A DNA stretch of 64,000 nucleotides from Volucribacter amazonae (GTDB lineage Bacteria; Pseudomonadota; Gammaproteobacteria; Enterobacterales; Pasteurellaceae), in contig NZ_LWID01000001.1 of the NCBI RefSeq assembly GCF_029783845.1, positions 2,116,501 to 2,180,500 of the forward strand. The letters run 5' to 3'. The position numbers and the translations under genes were made by a program. The notes beneath the pieces are model-generated. The model was not told where the DNA came from. It did no database searches and saw only the letters and a program-made list of their open reading frames with translations. Of the stretch, positions 8,904 through 17,390 are shown piece by piece. Numbering within the stretch: position 1 is the stretch's first letter; each line of letters begins with the position of its first letter.

Positions 8904-9639
8904 GTGTAATGAACAAAATAGTTGCTAATAATAATTTTTCCAAGTTGTTAGCAACTCTTTTTATTAAAAAATCCTTTATAAACATAATATTACTCTCTCT
9001 GCTTAACCCATTATGATTAATTAATTTTCGCTTAAGTTCACTAAATAAGTATTCTAACCGGTTTGTTGTTTTTTCAGTATTTAATTCCGCATGTTTTTCA
9101 AAGGTAAATAAATATTTTTCCGACCATAGTAGGTAATTGATTGAATAATATAGCCTTTTTTTCTTAACAGATTTAATGCTGTTTGATAATAAATCTCTTT
9201 TTCTATTTTCACAATTTGATGATACATCACTTTTCCTATGAGACTATCCATTAACACTAACACACCAAAATCTCGCTTAAAGAAAGTTGTATCCATAATA
9301 ATATTTAAATGTATTGATAGAGGGGGAAGTTGTTTTAGGGGCTTTATCAATATCTCTTTGGATTGTTTTAACAGAACATTGATATTTAATTGCAAGCTCT
9401 TTATATGTTTGTTTTCCTTGAGAATAATGAAGCCAAATTTCAGAGAGATTTAATTTATTTTGAAAGATAAAGGCTTTATTACAATGATGGCATTTATAGC
9501 GTTGAATATTATTTTGAGTGCCATATTCAGATTTAGGCAAAAAGGACAAGTTTTTTGTTCATTTTCAAAAAAGTGAGTTAAGGCCTTGCACTATAAGGCT
9601 TAAACTCTCTTTTTTCCCCATATTTTTGACCATTACACT
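8904..9639 (-). mobile_element. Decayed IS element A (zinc-ribbon/HTH transposase family)
   Basis: Bounded by GTGTAATGAACAAAA on the left and the complementary TTTTTGACCATTACAC on the right, 736 bp in all. It carries a broken minus-strand transposase. Related ends and coding remains occur at 21299-22030 and near 38800-38988. It sits against a truncated hairpin repeat. The family resembles transposases with an N-terminal zinc ribbon and HTH, possibly the IS256 zinc-binding variant; I cannot name the IS. Confidence 0.7.
8955..9549 (-). pseudogene. Transposase pseudogene in IS relic A
   Basis: The N-terminal part (9549 down to about 9330) has a zinc ribbon ending KCHHCNKAF and an HTH-like segment (YSQGKQTYKELAIKYQCS, then KTIQRDI). 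The reading then shifts frame into DTTFFKRDFGVLVLMDSL and shifts again to a C-terminal stretch KTTNRLEYLFSELKRKLINH that also appears in relics B and C. At least two frameshifts and an apparent internal deletion mean it cannot encode an active enzyme. Confidence 0.7.
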
Positions 9640-9736
9640 GAAAATCAGTTGCCCAACGTGCGAAACAGGAAAAATCGGCGACCTAACCGAAAATATTTTA
9701 AAAATCAACCGCACTTATACCGTTATATTATCCAAG

Positions 9737-11095
9737 CTATTTTATTACTTGATAACAAGGTACATAATCTTCGCCGCCCGGTAATTTCATACGATGTTGT
9801 ACCACAAAATCTTGTAACACTTGATCCACTTTTTCCATTAGATGTTTATCGCCATGCAGTTTAAAAGGCCCATATTGTTCAATTTGGTCAATGCTGTCTG
9901 GTTTGATATTGCCTGCCACAATGCCAGAAAATACTCGGCGTAAGTTAGCGATTAAACTCATTGTGGATTGTTCAAGATGTAAATCTAGGCTTTCCATATT
10001 TTGGTGCGTAGGAATAAAAGGTAATTGAAATTCCTCTGGAATTTTTAATGACCAGTTAAAGCCGTAGGAATCGTTATTGGCTTGTCGCTGTTGCTTGATA
10101 AGGTGCATAGATTGACGCATTTTTTGGGCAACGGTTTCAGGATCATCAATAATAATTTCATAGAGTTGTTGCACCTCTTTACCAAAAATCTCCGCCACAA
10201 AACGATCAATGGTAGCAAAATAATCTTGGCTTTCTTTTGGACCTGTTAGGATTAATGGCAGATGTAGGTCTTTGTTAGCAGGGTTCAGTTTGATCCCTAA
10301 AATATAGAGAAATTCTTCAAATGTGCCGGGACCCCCGGGGAAAATAATAATACCATGCCCCATACGCACAAACGCCTCTAAACGTTTTTCAATATCTGGC
10401 ATAATAATTAATTCGGTAACAATCGGATTAGGTGGCTCAGAGGCAATAATAGAAGGTTCAGTAATACCAATAAAACGGTTGTTTTTATAGCGTTGGTTAG
10501 CGTGTCCAATGGCAGCTCCTTTCATTGGGGCTTCCATTACACCGGGTCCACAGCCAGTAACAATATTTAATTCACGCAAGCCTAATTCCAATCCCACTGC
10601 ACGACAATATTGGTATTCAATTTGGTTAATGGAATGTCCGCCCCAACAAACGATTAAGTTTGGTGCTTCGCCTACAATTAAGGCTTTGGCATTACGTAAA
10701 ATGGCAAAAACTTGGTTGGTAATGTATTTGCTATCTTGTTGATTAGTGGGGTTAAGGCGTTGACTTAGTACATTAACAAATAAAATATCACGTAATACAG
10801 CAAACAGATGATATTGGATATTGCGGATCATTTGATTATCCACAAAAGCATCAGCAGGGGGATTGTGTAGTTCAAGGCTGACACCACGTTCTCGGGCAAT
10901 AAGATGAATATCAAAATCAGGGTATTTTCCCAATAGTTCACGGCTATCATCAGTAACCGCCCCTGAATTGAGTACCGCTAAAGAACAGTTGCGGTAAAGG
11001 GTATATAAATCCGATTTGGCTTTGGCAAGCAGTTCCACTTCCAAATGCGAAAGCTGATCCATACTGCCTTTGGGATTAACGTAATGAATAGACAT
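9737..11095 (-). CDS. ppnN: Nucleotide 5'-monophosphate nucleosidase PpnN
   Basis: A 452-residue protein, nearly the length of E. coli PpnN (YgdH). The central LOG-type domain has GCGPGVMEAPMKGA and the catalytic PGGPGTFEEF near residue 255, flanked by the N- and C-terminal regions typical of PpnN. It cleaves purine and pyrimidine monophosphates to base plus ribose-5-phosphate and is stimulated by (p)ppGpp in E. coli. It lies 22 bases downstream of queF on the same strand, as a likely two-gene unit. Confidence 0.92.
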   Translation of the reverse strand: MSIHYVNPKGSMDQLSHLEVELLAKAKSDLYTLYRNCSLAVLNSGAVTDDSRELLGKYPDFDIHLIARERGVSLELHNPPADAFVDNQMIRNIQYHLFAVLRDILFVNVLSQRLNPTNQQDSKYITNQVFAILRNAKALIVGEAPNLIVCWGGHSINQIEYQYCRAVGLELGLRELNIVTGCGPGVMEAPMKGAAIGHANQRYKNNRFIGITEPSIIASEPPNPIVTELIIMPDIEKRLEAFVRMGHGIIIFPGGPGTFEEFLYILGIKLNPANKDLHLPLILTGPKESQDYFATIDRFVAEIFGKEVQQLYEIIIDDPETVAQKMRQSMHLIKQQRQANNDSYGFNWSLKIPEEFQLPFIPTHQNMESLDLHLEQSTMSLIANLRRVFSGIVAGNIKPDSIDQIEQYGPFKLHGDKHLMEKVDQVLQDFVVQHRMKLPGGEDYVPCYQVIK

Positions 11096-11117
11096 AATAC
11101 TCCTTTTGTTTGCTTAA

Positions 11118-11963
11118 TTATTGACGAGCGAGCCTTAAGTTTAACGGAATTTCCTCAAAATTTGAACGGAATGGGTTAATATCTAAGCCCCCTCGCCGAG
11201 TATAACGGGCGTAAACTGTCAATTTTTCAGGGCGAGCGAAGTGCATAATATCGTGAAAAATCCGTTCAACGCATTGTTCGTGAAATTCGTTATGTTGGCG
11301 GAATGAAATAATATAACGCAATAAAGGCTCAGGTTGAATTTTGTCGCCAATATAATGAATTTGTAATGAGCCCCAGTCAGGTTGTTGGGTAATCAGGCAA
11401 TTTGATTTGAGTAAATGGCTGACGAGATATTCTTCAACTTTTTGCCCTTTAAGGGTGCAATGCTGTAAGTAATTGGCATTGAATTGATAATTTTCAATAT
11501 GAATATCTTGTTCATCAATACAAGTGCCTTGTAGTTGATGAATGGTTTGCCCTGTGAAATCATGAAGTTTGTGTAGCTTTACCCTTACTTCGCCTTTGGC
11601 ACAATGTGCTAAATCTTGAGCGAGAGTCTGTTCTAGGGCTTGCATATTGGCAAATTTATGTTGATTAAGGCTATTGAGGTAAAGTTTAAAACTTTTGGAT
11701 TCAATCAAATTTTGTGAGCGAAAATCAAGCTGAATATCGCCAATGGCAACTTGTGGCAATCCTTGGGGATTAAGCCAAGAAATTTCAAACGCTGTCCAGA
11801 GATCAGCCCCATAGCGAAAGGGAAGTTGTTTTTCAATCCCTAAAGCGGAACGGTTTAGTTGACGAGGCACAGCTTGTAATAATTGTGGATCATAGTGATG
11901 TTCATATTGGGTGTGGGCTTGTCCGAGTTTGAGTTGATCTAATGAATGATGTTGATAGGTCAT
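11118..11963 (-). CDS. queF: NADPH-dependent 7-cyano-7-deazaguanine reductase
   Basis: A 281-residue, long-form (YqcD-type) QueF of two fused T-fold halves. The catalytic segment SNCLITQQPDWGS near residue 190 contains the nucleophilic Cys and the Asp; HEQCVERIF near residue 230 supplies the conserved Glu. It reduces preQ0 to preQ1 in queuosine biosynthesis. The start MTYQHHSLDQL follows a weak ribosome site (AAGGATA). A shortened hairpin repeat lies just upstream. Confidence 0.94.
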   Translation of the reverse strand: MTYQHHSLDQLKLGQAHTQYEHHYDPQLLQAVPRQLNRSALGIEKQLPFRYGADLWTAFEISWLNPQGLPQVAIGDIQLDFRSQNLIESKSFKLYLNSLNQHKFANMQALEQTLAQDLAHCAKGEVRVKLHKLHDFTGQTIHQLQGTCIDEQDIHIENYQFNANYLQHCTLKGQKVEEYLVSHLLKSNCLITQQPDWGSLQIHYIGDKIQPEPLLRYIISFRQHNEFHEQCVERIFHDIMHFARPEKLTVYARYTRRGGLDINPFRSNFEEIPLNLRLARQ

Positions 11964-11982
11964 AAATATCCTTGTTCCCCTT

Positions 11983-12052
11983 TATAGTCATTCCACTTTA
12001 AAATGATACAGCGTTGGCACGCCTTGCCTTATTCTAAATTGAAACAATGATA
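11983..12052. repeat. Correia-like hairpin repeat, shortened copy 5
   Basis: Begins TATAGTCATTCCACTTTAAAATGATACAG and ends AAATTGAAACAATGATA; part of the core is missing. It lies between queF and the DUF2310 gene. Confidence 0.7.
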
Positions 12053-12829
12053 ATTCCAAGATAAGTTAGAAATCAGGCGGCAAGTGTCGCATTTAAAATA
12101 AAATTGTTCAAATAATGGGCTTGCAAGTCGCCAAGATTGTTGGCATTTGGGGCAACAACGCTGTTGCTCGCTGGCAAGATCCTGTCCGCCAAGCCGATAA
12201 AGATAATAATAAGTGGGAATATGAGTAAGTTGCTCAATTTGTTGCACAAGGGCATAGCCATGTTTTGCCAGCGGGCTATCAAGCTGACAAAGTTGATGTA
12301 AAGCTTGGCTTTCTAATACCGCCCCATTCATTTGTAATTGATCGCAGGCTTGCCAGTTTTCTTGCCATTTAATGATATCCATACTCAAGTGCGGTTGGTT
12401 TTTTAATTGTTTATAAAGCGGAATGGGGAGAAAATTGTCGCCACTGTGCAAGGGCGAGCTGGTGTGTAAGTAAGTGGTGTAAAGCATTTGCCACGAGGGC
12501 GTAGCCTGAAAACAGCTTTGATCAGAATTGAGATCATCAGCCACAATTTGTAGGCTATCAAGTTGCAATCCCTTTTGTTCCGCTTGGGCAAGGGCTTGAT
12601 TAACCAATAGGTTATTGTTTTCACTGAGCAAGCTACTTTGTTCAGGACAAATCACTCGCAAGCCGATACCTAAGACTTTCTCTTGTTCAGCATTAAATAG
12701 GGGGATTTCTCGCCCAATAATTTGCCCATTATAACGCCATTGTTCCACAACTTGATTAACAGCATAATGTTGTGGCGAGGACAGTGGTGTTTTGCCTTGA
12801 TAAGCAAAAAACACGTCAGTAACATACAT
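12029..12829 (-). CDS. DUF2310 zinc-ribbon protein
   Basis: A 266-residue protein starting MYVTDVFFAYQG at 12829, where AAGGAAAATTT gives a good ribosome site; an upstream in-frame ATG at 12886 lacks one. The C-terminus has two CxxC pairs (CCPKCQQSW and KCDTCRL), the zinc ribbon of the DUF2310 family, described as possibly nucleic-acid binding. The N-terminal two thirds has no motif I recognise. The function is unknown. Its stop codon falls inside the end of the shortened hairpin repeat upstream of queF. Confidence 0.7.
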   Translation of the reverse strand: MYVTDVFFAYQGKTPLSSPQHYAVNQVVEQWRYNGQIIGREIPLFNAEQEKVLGIGLRVICPEQSSLLSENNNLLVNQALAQAEQKGLQLDSLQIVADDLNSDQSCFQATPSWQMLYTTYLHTSSPLHSGDNFLPIPLYKQLKNQPHLSMDIIKWQENWQACDQLQMNGAVLESQALHQLCQLDSPLAKHGYALVQQIEQLTHIPTYYYLYRLGGQDLASEQQRCCPKCQQSWRLASPLFEQFYFKCDTCRLISNLSWNYHCFNLE

Positions 12830-12942
12830 AAATTTTCCTTGTGTAGGCAGATAAGGGAACATAATGGCAATGGCACTTTCTGCCATTTGCCTTTGCTTGT
12901 AATGGGCGAAGATTAAAGGATTTTATGGCGTGAGTAAACCCA

Positions 12943-13836
12943 TTAGATAAATAAATCAATAATTTGTTGGGCTTGTTCAATGTAATCCTTTTGTTGATGT
13001 TGGATAAGATGTAATAAGTAATATAACTGATAAATGGGCTTACGTTGTAAATAGTCGCTGTCAAGGGGATAGACTTGTTGATAGCCTTGATAAAATTCAC
13101 GAGGAAAACCTTGTAATTCCGTTAAGGCTAAATCACATTCCTTATCGCCCCAATAACAGGCTGGCGAATAACAAACAATTTCTGCTTGCTGAGCGGAATT
13201 GTTTTGGTAAAGAGGAATACAATTTTTTTGCCATAATGCCCCTTGTAATAACGCAGGGACAGGGTTATGTTTGGCTAATTGATGAGCGATTGCTTGGGTA
13301 ATTTTATCAATATCGGCAAAATAAATGCCTTGTTCTTGACATAATTGTAATTGCCAACCGATGCGTTGTTCGCTGAAAAAGGTTGCCCAGTTACTTTTCC
13401 ATTCATTAGGTTGATAGACTTTGTCTAGCCAAGTATCAAAATCCAAACCGTATTGTTGTTGCTGTTGCCATTGGTGCAATCCTGCCAGTTGGCGACCAAA
13501 ATGTTTTAGGCTTTCAGCGGATAAATGAGAAAACTCAAGGGAATGAAAAGGACGAAACGCCTCTAATAAAATAAAACTTTGTTGCTCTGTACAGCCTACG
13601 CCATAAACACGAGGCAAAGAAAGGCGTTGAGTTTTGGCTAACAATGCCAGTTGATCCGCCTCGGCACGAAATTTAGAGCGATAACTGCGACTTGCACATT
13701 TTACCAAAACAGGTTGAATACCGTCATCAATAAGCCAGCGTTGTTGATAAGGTTTATCTTGGATTTGTTGTTTATGTTTAATCACATAATAAGCCCCAAA
13801 TTGTTCAGCCAGTATTTGCGAAATGGTTTTCCACAT
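12943..13836 (-). CDS. yniA: Fructosamine-kinase-like protein lacking catalytic residues (probable pseudokinase)
   Basis: A 297-residue member of the fructosamine/ketosamine-3-kinase family, alignable to E. coli YniA over its length. It keeps the ATP-site Lys region (PVLVKCASRS), the EADQLALLA helix and the YWGDKECDLA block. The catalytic loop, normally HGDLW, reads QGALW near residue 213, and the metal-binding DPA reads SPA near residue 245. I confirmed both changes in the nucleotide sequence. The frame is intact, with GGGGGTT as ribosome site, so it looks expressed but catalytically dead or altered. Confidence 0.75.
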   Translation of the reverse strand: MWKTISQILAEQFGAYYVIKHKQQIQDKPYQQRWLIDDGIQPVLVKCASRSYRSKFRAEADQLALLAKTQRLSLPRVYGVGCTEQQSFILLEAFRPFHSLEFSHLSAESLKHFGRQLAGLHQWQQQQQYGLDFDTWLDKVYQPNEWKSNWATFFSEQRIGWQLQLCQEQGIYFADIDKITQAIAHQLAKHNPVPALLQGALWQKNCIPLYQNNSAQQAEIVCYSPACYWGDKECDLALTELQGFPREFYQGYQQVYPLDSDYLQRKPIYQLYYLLHLIQHQQKDYIEQAQQIIDLFI

Positions 13837-13969
13837 AAATAACCCCCTGATTTTATTTTTACCAGATTGTTTTGATAATAAAAAGAAATGACAAAATATA
13901 CTGTGATAGAGGTCAAATTTTTCATTATTGGTTAGCCATAAAATGAATAATTTTTGCTAAATCGTCCCT

Positions 13970-13999
13970 TTTACAGTCAATAATGAAATATGTTACAAT
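13970..13999 (+). promoter_or_regulatory. Putative sigma-70 promoter upstream of thrS
   Basis: TTTACA (13970-13975) and TACAAT (13994-13999) are 18 bases apart, in TG-rich context (ATGTTACAAT). The expected start, near 14006, falls at the beginning of the uptake-sequence hairpin described next. Confidence 0.5.
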
Positions 14000-14004
14000 T
14001 TCGC

Positions 14005-14055
14005 ACCGCACTTTATTTTAGTTTTCGCAAGATAAAGTGCGGTCATTTTTTATAA
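14005..14055. terminator. Inverted uptake-sequence pair forming a terminator hairpin before thrS
   Basis: ACCGCACTTTAT (from 14005) pairs with ATAAAGTGCGGT (to 14043), followed by CATTTTTTATAAAATTTTTT. Inverted pairs of the Pasteurellaceae uptake core commonly serve as terminators. Here no gene ends upstream on this strand, so it may act in the thrS leader. Confidence 0.65.
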
Positions 14056-14115
14056 AATTTTTTATTGCACACAAGTTGCCTTGCGTATGGGCGACCACTG
14101 TATTAAGGATAAATT

Positions 14116-16047
14116 ATGCCAATTATTACTTTACCTGACGGTTCACAACGTCAGTTTGCACAACCTGTTTCTGTATTAGAAGTAGCACAAGATATTGGTG
14201 CTGGATTGGCGAAAGCCACCATTGCAGGACGAGTTAATGGTGTACGCAAAGATGCGTGCGATATGATTAGCGAAGATAGCCAATTAGAAATTATTACCGC
14301 AAAAGATGAAGACGGCTTAGAAATTATTCGCCATTCTTGTGCCCATTTACTTGGACACGCCATAAAACAGCTTTTCCCTGATGTAAAAATGGCGATTGGA
14401 CCAACCATTGAAAACGGTTTTTATTATGATGTGGATCTCGATCGTTCTTTAACCCAAGAAGATATTGAAAAATTAGAAAAAAGAATGCTTGAGCTAGCCA
14501 AAACCAATTATGATGTGGTGAAACAAGTGGTCAGTTGGCAACAGGCGAGAGATACCTTTGCACAACGTGGCGAGCCTTACAAAATTGCCATTTTAGATGA
14601 AAATATTGAAAAAACCGCCACCCCAGCGTTATATCATCACCAAGAATATATTGATATGTGTCGTGGACCGCATGTACCGAATATGCGTTTTTGTCATCAT
14701 TTTAAATTAATGAAAGTAGCAGGGGCATATTGGCGTGGCGACAGTAAAAACAAAATGCTACAACGAATTTACGGTACAGCTTGGGCAGATAAAAAGCAAT
14801 TAGCCGCTTATTTACAACGCTTAGAAGAAGCGGCAAAACGTGATCATCGTAAAATTGGTAAAACCTTAGATTTATATCATATGCAAGAAGAAGCACCGGG
14901 TATGGTGTTTTGGCATAATGACGGCTGGACAATTTTCCGAGAGTTAGAAACCTTTGTGCGTACCAAATTAAAACAATATGATTATCAAGAAGTAAAAGGT
15001 CCATTTATGATGGATCGAGTGTTATGGGAACGCACAGGGCATTGGCAAAATTATGGCGATTTGATGTTTACCACCCAATCAGAAAATCGTGAATATGCCA
15101 TTAAACCGATGAATTGCCCGGGACACGTCCAAATTTTTAACCAAGGCTTAAAATCCTATCGTGATCTGCCTTTGCGTATGGCGGAATTTGGTTCTTGTCA
15201 TCGTAACGAACCCTCTGGTTCACTGCATGGCTTAATGCGTGTGCGTGGCTTTACCCAAGATGATGCCCATATTTTCTGTACCGAAGAACAGGTAGAAAGC
15301 GAAGTAACCAGCTGTATTAAAATGGTTTACGATATTTATAGCACCTTTGGCTTTACCAATATCCAAGTCAAACTTTCCACTCGCCCAGAAAGTCGTATTG
15401 GTTCTGATGAAATTTGGGATCTAGCGGAACAAGGATTAGCCAATGCGTTAAAACATAATGGCTTAGACTATGAAATCCAAGAGGGCGAAGGGGCATTCTA
15501 TGGACCAAAAATTGAATTTGCCCTGCGTGATTGCTTAGATCGTGAATGGCAATGTGGTACGATTCAGCTTGATTTCGCCTTGCCGGGACGTTTAAACGCC
15601 TATTATGTGGCAGAAGATAACGAACGCAAAACCCCTGTGATGATCCATCGAGCCATTTTAGGTTCTATTGAACGTTTTATCGGTATTATTACCGAAGAAT
15701 ACGCAGGCTTTTTCCCAGCTTGGTTAGCCCCTGTACAAGCAGTGGTAATGAACATTACCGATAGCCAATCGGATTATGTGCTTGATGTGGTTAAAAAATT
15801 GTCTGACGCAGGATTACGAGTGAAATCCGATTTACGCAATGAAAAAATCGGTTTCAAAATTCGTGAACATACCTTACGCCGTGTGCCTTATATGTTAGTT
15901 TGTGGCGACAAAGAAATTGAAGCAGGCAAAATCGCCGTCCGCACCCGCAAAGGACAAGATCTTGGCTCTATTGCCGTTGACGAATTTGTCCAAATGCTAA
16001 AACAACAAGTACGCCAACGAGAGCTTAAATTGTTGGGGGAAGAGTAG
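14116..16047 (+). CDS. thrS: Threonyl-tRNA synthetase
   Basis: A 643-residue class II synthetase of full bacterial length. Residues 1-61 are the TGS domain; the editing domain has HSCAH and later MCRGPHVP. The catalytic core has the zinc ligand region MNCPGHVQIF, motif 2 GSCHRNEPSGS and motif 3 RAILGSIERF, with an anticodon-binding domain from about residue 535. It charges tRNA-Thr. In relatives infC-rpmI-rplT follows directly; here a strong terminator and then the accessory island follow. AAGGAT is just upstream of the ATG. Confidence 0.97.
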   Translation: MPIITLPDGSQRQFAQPVSVLEVAQDIGAGLAKATIAGRVNGVRKDACDMISEDSQLEIITAKDEDGLEIIRHSCAHLLGHAIKQLFPDVKMAIGPTIENGFYYDVDLDRSLTQEDIEKLEKRMLELAKTNYDVVKQVVSWQQARDTFAQRGEPYKIAILDENIEKTATPALYHHQEYIDMCRGPHVPNMRFCHHFKLMKVAGAYWRGDSKNKMLQRIYGTAWADKKQLAAYLQRLEEAAKRDHRKIGKTLDLYHMQEEAPGMVFWHNDGWTIFRELETFVRTKLKQYDYQEVKGPFMMDRVLWERTGHWQNYGDLMFTTQSENREYAIKPMNCPGHVQIFNQGLKSYRDLPLRMAEFGSCHRNEPSGSLHGLMRVRGFTQDDAHIFCTEEQVESEVTSCIKMVYDIYSTFGFTNIQVKLSTRPESRIGSDEIWDLAEQGLANALKHNGLDYEIQEGEGAFYGPKIEFALRDCLDREWQCGTIQLDFALPGRLNAYYVAEDNERKTPVMIHRAILGSIERFIGIITEEYAGFFPAWLAPVQAVVMNITDSQSDYVLDVVKKLSDAGLRVKSDLRNEKIGFKIREHTLRRVPYMLVCGDKEIEAGKIAVRTRKGQDLGSIAVDEFVQMLKQQVRQRELKLLGEE

Positions 16048-16070
16048 TTTTTATTGGTTAAAACCAGTAG

Positions 16071-16093
16071 ACGCCCCCATTGGGGCGTTTTTT
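16071..16093 (+). terminator. thrS rho-independent terminator
   Basis: ACGCCCC (16071-16077) pairs with GGGGCGT (16082-16088), followed by a run of six T. It marks the boundary between the thrS unit and the AT-rich accessory island. Confidence 0.9.
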
Positions 16094-16339
16094 ATATCAA
16101 AACAGTATATTGATAATTCTGATTAATTTCCTATCTTAATCCACAATACCAATTTAACTTTATTTATCAGCTTAAACTTTAACTTAATTTTGAGTTGTAA
16201 CTGCATTTTTACCTCTTTCTTTACGATACACTGTTTTTCTGAAAAAAATTGCAAAAAAATGGCATTTTTATCTTGACACAAACCGTTTTTTTTTTTCAAT
16301 AGGGAAGTTTTGTTTTGAGTGTTAGGAGTAACTTTTTTT
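16094..16339 (+). other. AT-rich leader of the retron-like operon
   Basis: I found no convincing gene in this stretch. TTGACA at 16273-16278 with TTCAAT at 16295-16300 (16-base spacing) is a possible promoter for the operon. AGGAG at 16323-16327 is a possible ribosome site for the gene starting at 16340, though spaced rather far. Confidence 0.4.
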
Positions 16340-16744
16340 ATGGAATGTATCATTATTTTTCTTGTCGTTTGTTTTATTATTGGTACTTTTTCTTCTGGGG
16401 GATCGGCTAGTTCTAAATCTCCTCCTTATAGTAAAAAGAAAGAAGAACCGAAAGTAAATTACAAAAGTAAGGTTACATATACCAATACGATAAGCAATGA
16501 GAAAACAAAAACAGATATTAGAGAGCAACCATTGAAAAAAAATGATGAGGTGTCTTCTTCTGATGATCTTAGTGACTTAATGGAGGTTTTATTAAATACT
16601 ACAAAACATAGTGTTGCAAATACAGAATCAATAAAAAATCGCTTTAATAATATTGATATAAAATTACCCAGCAATCATTCTGATTTTTTAGCAAGTATTG
16701 AAAACAATCGAGTAAGAGAATATTTGAATACAATAAATAACTAA
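16340..16744 (+). CDS. Small single-pass membrane protein, first gene of the retron-like operon
   Basis: A 134-residue protein beginning MECIIIFLVVCFIIGTFSSGG, one membrane helix at the extreme N-terminus followed by a polar, Ser/Lys-rich tail with a predicted helical C-terminus (NNRVREYLNTINN). I do not recognise the family. A GTG start at 16319 would add seven residues; the ATG is preferred. It lies nine bases upstream of the HAD gene on the same strand and shares the low GC of this island. A membrane anchor or effector role is possible, but only from context. Confidence 0.6.
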   Translation: MECIIIFLVVCFIIGTFSSGGSASSKSPPYSKKKEEPKVNYKSKVTYTNTISNEKTKTDIREQPLKKNDEVSSSDDLSDLMEVLLNTTKHSVANTESIKNRFNNIDIKLPSNHSDFLASIENNRVREYLNTINN

Positions 16745-16753
16745 ATTTAAAAT

Positions 16754-17353
16754 ATGAATAATAGAAATTATACTAATAACTGTATTTTGGTTGATTTTGA
16801 TAATACCTTATTTTTTACCGATGAAGCGAATAATAATGCTTATAAACAAGCAATTATATATTACGTCCCTAATTTTGATTTAGGTATATTTTCTGGGATA
16901 AAAAGAATCACAGGGAAAGATATTAAGTTTATATTAAATAACGAACTCAATAAATCTGTTTTAGATAAAATTATCTCTCATAAAAGAATGATAGTTAATA
17001 ATTATATAGATATGAATGTGATTAATAAAAATCTTTATGATTTATTATATAAATTGAAGGATGATAATTTTATTTTTTTAGTAACCTGTGGTAATGTGGA
17101 ACGTGTTTACTCTATTATAAAATATTTTAATTTGGAATTTTTATTTTCTAAATTTATATTTAGTAAATGTGATGATTATAAGTACAATGATATCATAAAT
17201 ATTAATAACTCTACTAAGGTTATATTATTTGAAGATAACATAAATAATTTAATTAAAGCATCTGATTTAGGAGCTAAAAAAGAAAAATTATTTTATGTTA
17301 ATAAAAATAAGATAATTAATATAGGAGAGGTTAATAAATTTCTATTAGATTAA
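16754..17353 (+). CDS. HAD-superfamily hydrolase in the retron-like operon
   Basis: A 199-residue haloacid-dehalogenase-type hydrolase. Motif I is VDFDNTLF (Asp14 nucleophile, Asp16), motif II is LVTCG (Thr111), and motif IV is LFEDN (Glu160-Asp161). A helical cap-like segment lies between motifs I and II. Such enzymes are usually phosphatases or nucleotidases; the substrate cannot be told. It is the second of five same-strand genes, and very AT-rich, Asn/Ile/Lys-heavy coding sets it apart from the chromosomal genes. The ribosome site is weak. Confidence 0.75.
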   Translation: MNNRNYTNNCILVDFDNTLFFTDEANNNAYKQAIIYYVPNFDLGIFSGIKRITGKDIKFILNNELNKSVLDKIISHKRMIVNNYIDMNVINKNLYDLLYKLKDDNFIFLVTCGNVERVYSIIKYFNLEFLFSKFIFSKCDDYKYNDIININNSTKVILFEDNINNLIKASDLGAKKEKLFYVNKNKIINIGEVNKFLLD

Positions 17354-17390
17354 ACATTATTATTAACTATTGATATATTGGAGAACTATT

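Noticed and set aside
9238..9453. Plus-strand frames across 9238-9864
   Set aside because: They are antisense to the IS relic transposase and to the ppnN end, with no ribosome site.
16123..16353. Minus-strand frame upstream of the retron-like operon
   Set aside because: Low-complexity Lys-rich translation with no ribosome site, overlapping the probable promoter of the operon.
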